Origin: Brevibacillus brevis
Lineage (GTDB): Bacteria; Bacillota; Bacilli; Brevibacillales; Brevibacillaceae
Length of the DNA stretch: 64,000 bases
NCBI RefSeq assembly: GCF_900637055.1
Contig: NZ_LR134338.1
Location: 289,501 to 353,500, forward strand
Direction of reading: 5' to 3'
The position numbers were made by a program, and so were the translations under genes. Below, in pieces: positions 34,675 to 41,814 of this stretch (position 1 is its first letter; every line of letters starts with the position of its first letter). The notes beneath the pieces were generated by a model that saw only the letters and a program-made list of their open reading frames with translations, made no database searches and had not been told where the DNA came from.

Positions 34675-35496
34675 ATGAATATGACAATATCAGGCGCGCG
34701 CGTGATGGACGTACGTGCCTCTTTACCACGCCACAAAACACTAAGGTATGGACGGCGTAAGCTGACTGACATCCGATCGGCAGCCATGCATCATTCAGCT
34801 ACAAAAAGCGGATCACCGGAAGCATTTGCGAGATATCATGTGGGCACTAACGGATGGCCGGGCATTGCCTATCATTTTGTGATTCAAAAGGACGGCGTTA
34901 TTTACTGGTGTAACGATCCAGAAACAATTTCCTACCACGTGGGCAATAGCAACCGTCATGCACTAGGCATTTGCCTTGTGGGGGATTTCCGAACACAGAA
35001 ACCGACACCTGCGCAGCTTGAGGCGGCAAATCGTCTAATCCAACACCTACAGGTGCAAATACCAACAATGAAACAGGTGCTTGGTCACCAGGAGTACCCC
35101 GGATATGCGTGGAAAAACTGCCCTGCATTCCCGATGGGGAAGTTTCGGTCGGATTATTCACAGTATTTACAGAAGCCTGTGGAAAAGCGGGACAAACCAC
35201 AGCAAGTACCGGTTGCTATTAGCCTGAATGGTTCGTTGTTATCGGTGACTGGTTTCCTAAAGGATGGTGTGTCCATGCTACCTGTCAGAGCGGTAGCAAA
35301 TGTTGCTGGCGGAAAAGTGGAGTGGATCGCGGCGACCCAAGATGTGCGTGTAAACGGCAAGGACTTAGACGAGACGATTGTATCCGGTTCAGCCTATGCT
35401 CCTGCTCGTGAGCTTGCTACTGCGCTTGGCTTACAAGTGGAATGGGATCAAGCATCATATACCGTGAAGCTATCGAAAGGATGTGTCGCAACATGA
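34675..35496 (+). CDS. N-acetylmuramoyl-L-alanine amidase endolysin with copper-amine-oxidase-like domain
   Basis: This encodes 273 residues. The first ~165 are an Amidase_2 domain: zinc His in AAMHHSATK near 39, YHFVIQKDGVIYW, and the second His with the Cys ligand in GHQEYPGYAWKNCP near 138-149. The C-terminal ~95 residues form a copper-amine-oxidase N-terminal-like domain (SMLPVRAVANVAGGKVEW; YAPARELATALGLQVEW), often used as a wall anchor. It cleaves the amide bond of peptidoglycan. No signal peptide, so release depends on the holin upstream. Confidence 0.93.
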   Translation: MNMTISGARVMDVRASLPRHKTLRYGRRKLTDIRSAAMHHSATKSGSPEAFARYHVGTNGWPGIAYHFVIQKDGVIYWCNDPETISYHVGNSNRHALGICLVGDFRTQKPTPAQLEAANRLIQHLQVQIPTMKQVLGHQEYPGYAWKNCPAFPMGKFRSDYSQYLQKPVEKRDKPQQVPVAISLNGSLLSVTGFLKDGVSMLPVRAVANVAGGKVEWIAATQDVRVNGKDLDETIVSGSAYAPARELATALGLQVEWDQASYTVKLSKGCVAT

Positions 35497-35798
35497 GCGA
35501 ACAAGCAATGTTTTTCTGGCAGGAGTGGGGTGCTTTGATCACTCTACTTATGCTGGTGGTGTTGTTAATGTCAGCCGATCTGTTCCCAAGGATTATGGGC
35601 TATATTGCAGAGGTGGAGAGTCACTTCCCTGGCATCTATAAATACCTTGAGCAGAAAGAACAGGCCGTCATTGATCGTTATGACCGTTTGCCAGCACGGA
35701 TTAGAGCGGGCTTTGCCTTGATCGGTGGAAAAAACGCGTGGACTGGATTGGTTAAACGAATGTATAAGTATTTGCGTAAGCACGTCATAAAAGAATGA
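35493..35798 (+). CDS. Small membrane protein of the lysis cassette
   Basis: This encodes 101 residues from ATG 35493 in overlap with the amidase stop; AAAGGA lies upstream. One long hydrophobic segment (ALITLLMLVVLLMSADLF) is followed by a basic amphipathic C-terminus (LPARIRAGFALIGGKNAW, VKRMYKYLRKHVIKE). It might be a second holin, an antiholin or a spanin-like helper. It is directly followed by a strong terminator. Confidence 0.6.
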   Translation: MSEQAMFFWQEWGALITLLMLVVLLMSADLFPRIMGYIAEVESHFPGIYKYLEQKEQAVIDRYDRLPARIRAGFALIGGKNAWTGLVKRMYKYLRKHVIKE

Positions 35799-35808
35799 AT
35801 TTCAGAAG

Positions 35809-35835
35809 CCCCCCTAAAAAATTGGGGGGGTTTTT
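35809..35835 (+). terminator. Terminator of the late (structural-lysis) operon
   Basis: CCCCCC (35809-35814) and GGGGGGG (35824-35830) flank a TAAAAAATT loop; TTTTTG follows. It ends the phage late operon and separates the cargo region. Confidence 0.88.
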
Positions 35836-35862
35836 GTAATTGTTAAAAAATGTTACCATAAT
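35834..35862 (+). promoter_or_regulatory. Promoter of the STAS-ATPase gene
   Basis: TTGTAA (35834-35839), a 17-bp spacer and CATAAT (35857-35862) lie about 30 bases before the GTG start of the first cargo gene, directly behind the late-operon terminator. Confidence 0.5.
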
Positions 35863-35892
35863 GGGAAAATTAGAAGCCCAGATGGTGATCGT

Positions 35893-36756
35893 GTGAACGT
35901 ATTGGCTTATAGTGGTAGACTAAAAAACATAGATAATGTGCACTACTTGTTGGATTTATCCAGTGAAGTTTATGACATAACAGAAAGTGCAGAAACAGTG
36001 ACAATTGATCTTAGTGAACTAACTATGATTTCTTCGCTAGGGTGCATTGGATTACTATCGGCATTGGATACATTAGAACGCTTCTTTTATTTGGACGTTA
36101 CAATTCCCAAAGAACTTAACGTAATTAGTTATATGGAACGCATGGATTTTTTTAAGTATTGTCCGAGTGAGGTGAGGAATTCTTTCGAAAAAAAGATTGA
36201 TATGCATTATTACTACAATCGCAATCGGAAAGATACCACTAACAAATTACTTGAGATTCAAAAATTAAATAGTGCAGATGAAGTTGATAAAATTTGTATC
36301 GCAATAAGGAATATTCTTGGGAACGGTTCTTACGAAGGGATCAGAATTTCTGACATCATCAGGATTGTTACTGAGCTAGCTAGCAATGCAGTGGAACATG
36401 GCGAATGGAATGCATATGCAAGCATTCAATATTATCCGACAAGAGGGACAGTTGAGATAACAATTGGAGATAATGGCATAGGGATTTATCGATCATTACA
36501 TGAATATTTGCCAAACCAAAGAAAGCACGAGGTAATTAGGCAGGCCGTAATGACCAGGGCATCTCGTTATATTGACGGTGATCGTGGCAGGGGGTTAATG
36601 GACGTAAAAAGAACAACATTCAATAATTCGTACAATGCGGCATTTTATCTAAGGACGCATGACAGTACCTACCAAATTTATCCTGAAAATTTAGAGTTAA
36701 TGTACTCTGGTAAATATTTTTGGGGAACTTTTTTTCATATCGAATTGCGTATATAA
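35893..36756 (+). CDS. STAS-HATPase fusion protein (GHKL-type ATPase)
   Basis: This encodes 287 residues from GTG 35893. Residues ~1-90 look like a STAS domain (VTIDLSELTMISSLGCIGLL, then LDVTIPKELNVISYMERMDF), as in anti-sigma antagonists. Residues ~150-270 are a GHKL ATPase: N-box ELASNAVEHG near 160, G1 box IGDNGIGIY near 192, and G2 box GRGL near 231. No His-phosphotransfer or sensor domain exists, so it is not a usual histidine kinase but resembles anti-sigma kinases fused to their own antagonist domain. Together with the next gene it could form a partner-switching pair. Codon use is AT-rich compared with the structural genes, which suggests separate acquisition. Confidence 0.75.
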   Translation: MNVLAYSGRLKNIDNVHYLLDLSSEVYDITESAETVTIDLSELTMISSLGCIGLLSALDTLERFFYLDVTIPKELNVISYMERMDFFKYCPSEVRNSFEKKIDMHYYYNRNRKDTTNKLLEIQKLNSADEVDKICIAIRNILGNGSYEGIRISDIIRIVTELASNAVEHGEWNAYASIQYYPTRGTVEITIGDNGIGIYRSLHEYLPNQRKHEVIRQAVMTRASRYIDGDRGRGLMDVKRTTFNNSYNAAFYLRTHDSTYQIYPENLELMYSGKYFWGTFFHIELRI

Positions 36757-36764
36757 AATATCAT

Positions 36765-36824
36765 TTGACATATTCTAAAACTATTGGTAGATTTAATTTA
36801 GGTTTCAAAACTACTTTTGAAATC
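36765..36824 (+). promoter_or_regulatory. Promoter and palindromic operator of the STAS-wHTH gene
   Basis: A consensus TTGACA (36765-36770), 17-bp spacer and TAGATT (36788-36793) precede an inverted repeat GGTTTCAAAA-ctac-TTTTGAAATC (36801-36824) that covers the expected transcription start. A repressor bound there would block the promoter; the winged helix of the downstream gene is the natural candidate for autoregulation. Confidence 0.65.
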
Positions 36825-36843
36825 GTTAGGAAGGTGATTTTCA

Positions 36844-37407
36844 ATGAAACCAATCGAGCTTTTGGGTGAGGTTGAGAAAAACAACTGGTTAAACAGACCT
36901 TCATTACAGGCGACAAAAAGCAGAATTATGGCTAGTATTGAAGAAGCTCCAAAAGGCAGTGTATTTTACTATGATCTCTCTCCTATTGAATCCATTAATG
37001 GTTCAGGTACAGACGAGCTAATAGCCAAGGTAATTAAATGGCTTAAGGAGAACTCAAAAGATCACGACAAGTATCTTTTTCTTGACAACCTAAGTCCTGA
37101 AGATGAGTATGACCATGCCTACAATATCCATATTTCATTAGAGGATGCAAAGGTAGCAGTCATAGCTAAAGAAAACTCGTCATTTGCGATATTAGGTTAC
37201 TTGGGAAAAGCCCTGAAGGACGTCCTTGGATTTGTATACGAAGCCAAGGAAACAAATGCTCGTGAAATCTCAGAATCTATGGACAAGAAACTAAACCTTG
37301 CCAGTACTCAATTATCAGATCTTTATAACATGAGATTGGTAAGTAGAGAGGAAGTTCAGCTTTCTGAGGGCGGCGGAAGACAGTATGTATACCGGAGTCT
37401 TTTCTAG
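36844..37407 (+). CDS. STAS-like (DUF4325) protein with C-terminal winged helix
   Basis: This encodes 187 residues from ATG 36844, GGAAGGTG upstream. The N-terminal ~110 residues are STAS-like (GSVFYYDLSPIESINGSGTDEL, LFLDNLSPEDEYDHAYNIH), of the DUF4325 type that often sits beside GHKL ATPase genes. The C-terminal ~60 residues are a winged helix (REISESMDKKLNLASTQLSD, LYNMRLVSREEVQLSEGGGR, YVYRSLF). An operator-like palindrome lies at its promoter. It plausibly links a signal from the ATPase to transcription. Confidence 0.72.
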   Translation: MKPIELLGEVEKNNWLNRPSLQATKSRIMASIEEAPKGSVFYYDLSPIESINGSGTDELIAKVIKWLKENSKDHDKYLFLDNLSPEDEYDHAYNIHISLEDAKVAVIAKENSSFAILGYLGKALKDVLGFVYEAKETNAREISESMDKKLNLASTQLSDLYNMRLVSREEVQLSEGGGRQYVYRSLF

Positions 37408-37436
37408 GGGGAGTATCCCCTAAAAAAACGGATCAC

Positions 37437-37454
37437 TTCAATTTTGAAATTGAA
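37437..37454. promoter_or_regulatory. Palindrome behind the STAS-wHTH gene
   Basis: TTCAATTT-TG-AAATTGAA is a perfect 8-bp inverted repeat with a 2-bp centre, 30 bases after the stop codon. It shares the TTTGAAAT core with the operator-like palindrome upstream of the same gene. Confidence 0.4.
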
Positions 37455-37536
37455 AACAAAAGGAAAGGGTGAGGCTTGCAATGACAAAAAAAATAAGCCC
37501 TTGCAGAGGGCCCACTGTCGAGTAACGACTTAATCT

Positions 37537-37680
37537 ATGATGGAAGTCGCTACGTTTAACAACATTTTGGCGAATGTTAAGTTAAATGTACCATCAGGAT
37601 GCCCCTCTTGCAAGGTTTTTAACCAAAAACCAAACAGGGGTGTTGTGAGATGCAAATTTGCAGACCATTTATTACATTGA
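37537..37680 (+). CDS. Small CxxC protein
   Basis: This encodes 47 residues from tandem ATGs at 37537/37540. A CPSC pair at about residue 28 and a later Cys (VRCKF) could bind zinc. No good ribosome site is present, so expression is doubtful. The end overlaps the next small gene in another frame by 31 bases, as in translational coupling. Similar mini proteins are frequent in Bacillus phages. Confidence 0.4.
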   Translation: MMEVATFNNILANVKLNVPSGCPSCKVFNQKPNRGVVRCKFADHLLH

Positions 37681-37820
37681 GAAACGGGCAAAAATTGTTT
37701 GCCCACCAAGTAGGTAAGAAGGCTTTTTGCTGGGATGTTACTGAGGAAAAACATCAACAGTATCTTGAAAAGCAGAAAAATAAAGCAGCAACTGACACTG
37801 ACGAAAGCGTAAAAGAGTAG
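37650..37820 (+). CDS. Small hypothetical phage protein
   Basis: This encodes 56 residues from ATG 37650, which has AGGGGTG eight bases upstream. The N-terminus is strand-like (ICRPFITLRNGQKLFAHQ) with an aromatic patch (KKAFCWDVTEE) and an acidic-basic tail. It is followed by a strong terminator 13 bases after the stop, which supports it as a true gene. Function unknown. Confidence 0.55.
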   Translation: MQICRPFITLRNGQKLFAHQVGKKAFCWDVTEEKHQQYLEKQKNKAATDTDESVKE

Positions 37821-37832
37821 TTAGGTCTAGTT

Positions 37833-37858
37833 AGACCCTTTGCGACAAGGGTCTTTTT
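37833..37858 (+). terminator. Rho-independent terminator
   Basis: AGACCCTT / AAGGGTCT form a perfect 8-bp stem around TGCGAC, followed by TTTTC. Confidence 0.88.
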
Positions 37859-37887
37859 CATTTGTAAGTTCCCCCCAATGGACCCGT

Positions 37888-37915
37888 TTTACATTTTCTG
37901 GGAAAATTGTATGAT
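37888..37915 (+). promoter_or_regulatory. Promoter of the Gly/Trp-repeat gene
   Basis: TTTACA (37888-37893), 16-bp spacer, TATGAT (37910-37915), 26 bases before an ATG with AAGGAGAG ribosome site. The gene is thus an independent transcription unit. Confidence 0.6.
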
Positions 37916-37941
37916 TAGTAGAAGAAAAGGAGAGTGAGAAG

Positions 37942-38247
37942 ATGGCATATCATATCCTGAGAGGCACAGCACCAAATTGGTCCGAAATGAGATTGCATGA
38001 CGGTGGTGGATGGGAATCAATGCGGTTTGATGACGGCCCAGGTTACGGCATCATGGCAACTACAGGTCTTGAACGGGAAGTAGTAAAGCTGGATAATGGT
38101 CCTAGTTGGGGGATGAAAACAACAGGCCCTAATTGGGGATTGAACTTCGACGGTGGTTCTGGTTGGCAATTACACGGGCCGCCAGATGGCTGGGAAAAAA
38201 CATTACAATTCGGACCAGGTGAGACTAGCACGGCATTGCTCCACTAA
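37942..38247 (+). CDS. Gly/Trp-rich beta-repeat protein of unknown function
   Basis: This encodes 101 residues. Short motifs of the type (D/N)GGxGW or xGPxWG recur: APNWSEM, DGGGWESM, DDGPGYGIM, DNGPSWGMK, TGPNWGLNF, DGGSGWQLH, PPDGWEKTL. They alternate hydrophobic strand residues and turns, suggesting a small beta-sheet of hairpins with a row of aromatic side chains, as in lectins or wall-binding repeats. It has no signal peptide. It has its own promoter and terminator. I know no family for it. Confidence 0.68.
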   Translation: MAYHILRGTAPNWSEMRLHDGGGWESMRFDDGPGYGIMATTGLEREVVKLDNGPSWGMKTTGPNWGLNFDGGSGWQLHGPPDGWEKTLQFGPGETSTALLH

Positions 38248-38267
38248 AAAGTGGGGCTTTTCTTTTT
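38238..38267 (+). terminator. Rho-independent terminator overlapping the repeat-protein stop
   Basis: GCTCCACT / AGTGGGGC (one G-T pair) around AAAA, followed by TTTTCTTTTTT. The stem includes the stop codon of the Gly/Trp-repeat gene. Confidence 0.88.
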
Positions 38268-38317
38268 TCATCGCCCGTCACAAAATAGGAACAAACGTTC
38301 GGTGGTGGGTGATTAAC

Positions 38318-38500
38318 ATGGAGACAATCCAAGCAGTGATTGAAGGTCAACTCCAAGATGTTCCGGTTTTAACTTCCAAGCACCTCAAAACAATTAGCAA
38401 AATCCATACAGGCGTTAGCCCAGGTTGCGCTCCTGACATTCTTCGGGACTTAATTGAGGCTGGACTAGTGGAGGAGACTGCAAATGACGTTACTGTATGA
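38318..38500 (+). CDS. Small hypothetical protein
   Basis: This encodes 60 residues from ATG 38318 with a GGTGG site 8-10 bases upstream. The sequence (VLTSKHLKTISKIHTGVSPG ... LRDLIEAGLVEETA) looks like a miniature winged helix. It overlaps the YolD-like gene, so the two are coupled. Function unknown. Confidence 0.55.
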   Translation: METIQAVIEGQLQDVPVLTSKHLKTISKIHTGVSPGCAPDILRDLIEAGLVEETANDVTV

Positions 38501-38756
38501 ACATCACTATGAGGAAGTCATGACCCCGTTACCACCGGTTGATTCAGACGCCTTGGCAGAAATGAACGTCATCGTTTATGATTCTGTGCGCAAAGACTAT
38601 GCAATCAATGTTAGTTGGCATGAGGACTATATCCGTAGGGAATGGGGCGTAGTCAAGGACATCGACCGGGATAAGAACAAGATAAAGCTTGTTCGGGTTG
38701 ACGGTGTGTGGTGGGTGCCCATTGAAAATATGCTACAGGTAGAGCGGGTGTATTAG
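38484..38756 (+). CDS. YolD-like protein
   Basis: This encodes 90 residues. The core SWHEDYIRREWGVVKDIDRD followed by NKIKLVRVDGVWWVPIENML fits the YolD family, small Firmicutes proteins usually next to Y-family (UvrX/UmuC) repair polymerases in phages such as SPbeta. No polymerase is present here, so the partner is lost or is the host's. Possibly an SOS-related helper. Confidence 0.75.
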   Translation: MTLLYEHHYEEVMTPLPPVDSDALAEMNVIVYDSVRKDYAINVSWHEDYIRREWGVVKDIDRDKNKIKLVRVDGVWWVPIENMLQVERVY

Positions 38757-38759
38757 ACA

Positions 38760-39122
38760 ATGATTCAGCCTGACCAATGGCGAGAGATACTACACGAAAC
38801 GATATTGTATGGCATGCTTTTTAAGGCTATCGCCTTTGATGCAGAAAGTCTTAATCAAGATCAGCTCAAAATGTCATACCACCCAATGTTCGATACAGTA
38901 TCAATGTGGGCAGAGCGGAAACACCACGAATATCGGAGCCAGTTTGGGAGGATGGGTGGCAAAATTCATATCCAAAGGACAACTGATGGTTTTTTATACT
39001 CTGTAGTTGTGACTGTCCGTGGTCGACAAGAAGAATGCCTCTATAATGTTTCGCATTTAAAAGCTGAATGCCAGGTACGGCTAAACAATTATCTGTACGA
39101 CGCCAAGCAGCGGACGAAGTAA
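38760..39122 (+). CDS. Hypothetical protein behind YolD
   Basis: This encodes 120 residues from ATG 38760, three bases after the YolD stop. A helical N-terminus (WREILHETILYGMLFKAIAF) and a strand-rich C-terminus (FLYSVVVTVRGRQEECLY) are visible. I recognise no family. The close spacing suggests one operon with the YolD-like gene. Confidence 0.6.
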   Translation: MIQPDQWREILHETILYGMLFKAIAFDAESLNQDQLKMSYHPMFDTVSMWAERKHHEYRSQFGRMGGKIHIQRTTDGFLYSVVVTVRGRQEECLYNVSHLKAECQVRLNNYLYDAKQRTK

Positions 39123-39264
39123 TTACCAGCGCATGTCTCTTGTTGTATTGATACAATTATAGTGGTGATGCTATATGGATTTTATATACCCAATGTAGTG
39201 TAGTGCTTAGCCAAAAATCCGAAAGGATTTTGAGCAACAATCCACTCGAATATTCTTGGTTTTT

Positions 39265-39332
39265 GACTCGTTTTCTGTGTTTTTAAGCAATGACAGGTGC
39301 TTTTAAAAACACAGAAAATGAGTCCCTTTTTC
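39265..39332 (+). terminator. Long terminator hairpin before the ars operon
   Basis: GACTCGTTTTCTGTGTTTTTAA (39265-39286) pairs almost perfectly with TTAAAAACACAGAAAATGAGTC (39303-39324), giving a stem of more than 20 bp, followed by CCCTTTTTCTC. A smaller AAAATCC-GAAA-GGATTTT hairpin lies just upstream at about 39,214-39,231. The rest of 39,123-39,264 holds nothing recognisable. Confidence 0.75.
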
Positions 39333-39340
39333 TCTTGTTA

Positions 39341-39415
39341 ATCAAAAAAAATTGATTTACCTATTGCATCATCTTGGAAATTGGACATATAATAAGTTCA
39401 TCAAAAAAAATTGAT
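39341..39415 (+). promoter_or_regulatory. ars promoter with two ArsR operators
   Basis: ATCAAAAAAAATTGAT occurs identically at 39341-39356 and 39400-39415, the classic ArsR/SmtB dyad form. Between them lies TTGCAT (39364-39369), an 18-bp spacer and TATAAT (39388-39393), so both flanks of the promoter are covered by repressor sites. Confidence 0.85.
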
Positions 39416-39432
39416 AAATGAGGTTATCTTCG

Positions 39433-39747
39433 ATGAACGACTTGAAGCCGCAGCTAGAACAATATGAGAAAAAATTCAAAGCTCTTGCTGATCAAAAACG
39501 ATTAGAAATCATGTATGAGCTCTGCCAGAGAGGTAAAACCTGTGTCTGTGATCTAACGGAAGTATTTGATATGCCGCAATCTAAGTTATCGTATCATCTC
39601 AAGATCTTATTAGAGGCCAACCTAATCACGAAAGAGACAAAAGGCACATGGAGTTACTACGATCTAAATGATGTGGAAGTCAACCACCTGTTATCGGAAG
39701 AGCTTTGTTGTATTTTCAGGAAAACAGGTAAAGGAAGCTGCTGCTAA
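39433..39747 (+). CDS. arsR: Arsenic-responsive repressor ArsR
   Basis: This encodes 104 residues from ATG 39433 with GAGG upstream. It is a winged-helix ArsR/SmtB protein: FKALADQKRLEIMYELC, the metalloid motif CVCDL with Cys37 and Cys39, and the recognition helix MPQSKLSYHLKILLEA. A Cys-rich C-terminus (ELCCIF, GKGSCC) may add ligands. It represses the operon until As(III) binds; three identical dyads flank the gene. Confidence 0.94.
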   Translation: MNDLKPQLEQYEKKFKALADQKRLEIMYELCQRGKTCVCDLTEVFDMPQSKLSYHLKILLEANLITKETKGTWSYYDLNDVEVNHLLSEELCCIFRKTGKGSCC

Positions 39748-39764
39748 TTTTTTTTAAACCTTAT

Positions 39765-39780
39765 ATCAATTTTTTTTGAT
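39765..39780. promoter_or_regulatory. Third ArsR operator, between arsR and arsI
   Basis: ATCAATTTTTTTTGAT is the exact reverse complement of the two operators upstream of arsR. It lies in the 66-base gap before arsI and may act as a roadblock or control a second start. Confidence 0.75.
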
Positions 39781-39813
39781 TAACTTTATTAAAATTTAGG
39801 GAGGAACACGAAA

Positions 39814-40251
39814 ATGAAGTATGTTCACGTTGGGATTAACGTCACGAATTTAGAGAAATCGATTGATTTCTATCAAAAAGTGTTTGGAATAGAGCCGGTA
39901 AAGGTAAAGACAGATTATGCGAAGTTCTTATTGGAGAACCCAGGGCTTAACTTTACATTAAATGTTCGGGACACCGTTAGCGGAAATCAAGTGAATCACT
40001 TCGGATTCCAGGTTGAAAGTACAGAAGATATCGAAGCTCACAAGGAAAGGCTAGAAAAGGAAGACTTTTTCGCACGTGACGAGATGGATACGACTTGTTG
40101 CTATGCCGTTCAGGACAAATTTTGGGTTACTGATCCCGACGGTAACGAATGGGAGTTCTTTTACACAAAGGCCGATAGTGAAGTTCATAAAATTCAATCC
40201 ACATCCTGCTGCACAGAATCCACTACTGAAGTAAGCAGCTCTTGCTGTTAG
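39814..40251 (+). CDS. arsI: ArsI/CadI-type VOC metalloenzyme (C-As lyase family)
   Basis: This encodes 145 residues of the vicinal-oxygen-chelate fold ([21 protein letters not shown], then NHFGFQVES and [12 protein letters not shown]). Metal ligands would be His5, the His of NHFGF and a Glu in NEWEF. The vicinal Cys pair at 95-96 (TTCCYAV) is the organoarsenical site of ArsI C-As lyases. The tail has further Cys pairs (STSCC, SSSCC). It probably breaks the C-As bond of trivalent methylarsenicals; CadI-type metal binding is the alternative. The equivalent gene in the B. subtilis skin ars operon is yqcK. Confidence 0.85.
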   Translation: MKYVHVGINVTNLEKSIDFYQKVFGIEPVKVKTDYAKFLLENPGLNFTLNVRDTVSGNQVNHFGFQVESTEDIEAHKERLEKEDFFARDEMDTTCCYAVQDKFWVTDPDGNEWEFFYTKADSEVHKIQSTSCCTESTTEVSSSCC

Positions 40252-40264
40252 GACGAATAGGACC

Positions 40265-41308
40265 ATGAAACAACTATCATTTTTAGATCGCTTCCTGACT
40301 CTCTGGATCTTCCTTGCCATGGTTATTGGGATTACTGTAGGAACTTACGTTCCAGCTTTTACAAGTGGCTTAAATAGCCTACAGATTGGTACAACATCCA
40401 TACCTCTCGCGATCGGCTTAATCGTGATGATGTATCCCCCTTTAGCAAAGGTTCGTTATGAAGAGATGGGGCGTGTATTTAAAGACCGAAAGGTTCTTTT
40501 GTTATCCCTTATTCAAAACTGGGTGATTGGCCCGGTTTTGATGTTTTTGTTGGCCATCGTTTTCCTGCCAGATAAGCCAGAGTATATGGTTGGTTTGATT
40601 ATGATTGGCCTGGCACGCTGTATTGCCATGGTCATTGTGTGGAATGACCTAGCAAAAGGAGATACAGAATACGCTGCTGGCCTTGTGGCATTCAATTCTG
40701 TGTTTCAGATGCTCTTCTTTTCGCTATACGCTTATGTTTTTGTCACCCTCATTCCGGAATGGATTGGCATGCAGGGGGCTGTCATTAGCATCACAATGGC
40801 GGAAGTTGCAACATCGGTGTTTATTTACCTGGGGATTCCTTTTCTTGCAGGGGTGCTTACGCGCTATTCTCTCGTAAAAGTAAAAGGCCGGCAGTGGTAT
40901 GAGAAAGTATTCATTCCGAAAATAAGTCCTATGACACTGATTGCCTTACTCTTTACCATTATTGTTATGTTCTCAACACAAGGACAAAACATCGTAAGTG
41001 TACCACTAGATGTCGTGCGAATCGCGATTCCACTTCTCATCTACTTCATCCTCATGTTCTTTATTTCTTTCTACATGGGGAAGAAGATAGGTGCAAATTA
41101 TCCCGTTACTACGACCCTCGCTTTTACGGCAGGCAGTAATAATTTTGAACTAGCGATCGCAGTGGCAGTCGGTGTGTTTGGAATTCACTCAGGTGCCGCC
41201 TTTGCAGCCGTCATCGGTCCTCTTGTTGAAGTACCGGTTATGATTGCATTGGTAAATGTAGCGTTATGGTTCAAGCGCAAATATTATGCCGACTCATCAT
41301 GTAAATGA
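40265..41308 (+). CDS. acr3: Arsenite efflux permease, ACR3 family
   Basis: This encodes 347 residues with about ten membrane segments. [38 protein letters not shown] (with the essential Cys) and [20 protein letters not shown] are diagnostic of ACR3. It exports As(III)OH using the proton gradient. It lies between arsI and arsC, 13 bases from the former. Confidence 0.95.
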   Translation: MKQLSFLDRFLTLWIFLAMVIGITVGTYVPAFTSGLNSLQIGTTSIPLAIGLIVMMYPPLAKVRYEEMGRVFKDRKVLLLSLIQNWVIGPVLMFLLAIVFLPDKPEYMVGLIMIGLARCIAMVIVWNDLAKGDTEYAAGLVAFNSVFQMLFFSLYAYVFVTLIPEWIGMQGAVISITMAEVATSVFIYLGIPFLAGVLTRYSLVKVKGRQWYEKVFIPKISPMTLIALLFTIIVMFSTQGQNIVSVPLDVVRIAIPLLIYFILMFFISFYMGKKIGANYPVTTTLAFTAGSNNFELAIAVAVGVFGIHSGAAFAAVIGPLVEVPVMIALVNVALWFKRKYYADSSCK

Positions 41309-41327
41309 AGCAAAAAAGGAGAGCATC

Positions 41328-41732
41328 ATGATCAACAAAAAAACCATCTACTTTTTATGCACAGGAAATTCCTGCCGTAGTCAAATGGCAGAAGCATGGG
41401 GAAAGAAGAACTTAGGCGAGACTTGGAATGTCTTTTCCGCTGGGATTGAAGCACATGGTGTCAATCCAAATGCCATTCAAGCGATGAAAGAAGTTGGCAT
41501 AGACATTTCCAGTCAAACATCTGATGTCATTGATCCTGATATATTGAACAATGCGGATCTCGTCGTAACATTATGCAGCCATGCAGATTCCATTTGCCCA
41601 ACCACACCCCCACATGTAAAACGCGTCCATTGGGGATTTGACGATCCGGCAGGGAAAGAATGGCCGGAGTTTCAAAGAGTGCGTGATGAAATCGGAGCCC
41701 GTATAAAGAAATTTGCGGAGACAGGGGAGTAA
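41328..41732 (+). CDS. arsC: Arsenate reductase, thioredoxin-coupled
   Basis: This encodes 134 residues from ATG 41328 (AAAAGGAGAG upstream), chosen over an earlier in-frame ATG at 41286 inside acr3. The low-molecular-weight phosphatase loop is LCTGNSCRS with nucleophile Cys11, Arg17; the redox pair Cys83/Cys90 lies in [11 protein letters not shown]. It reduces arsenate to arsenite for ACR3 export. The order arsR-arsI-acr3-arsC is that of the B. subtilis skin element. Confidence 0.96.
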   Translation: MINKKTIYFLCTGNSCRSQMAEAWGKKNLGETWNVFSAGIEAHGVNPNAIQAMKEVGIDISSQTSDVIDPDILNNADLVVTLCSHADSICPTTPPHVKRVHWGFDDPAGKEWPEFQRVRDEIGARIKKFAETGE

Positions 41733-41814
41733 CTTTCTCCGCACGTGAGATGTAACTATCTAATGTTCGAGGCATGAAAAGTCCCCTTTCTACGTGTCAA
41801 TGTAGTAGTCGTAA

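Noticed and set aside
37481-37525. 13-codon ORF with a fair ribosome site
   Set aside because: Too short and without any recognisable feature or neighbour logic.
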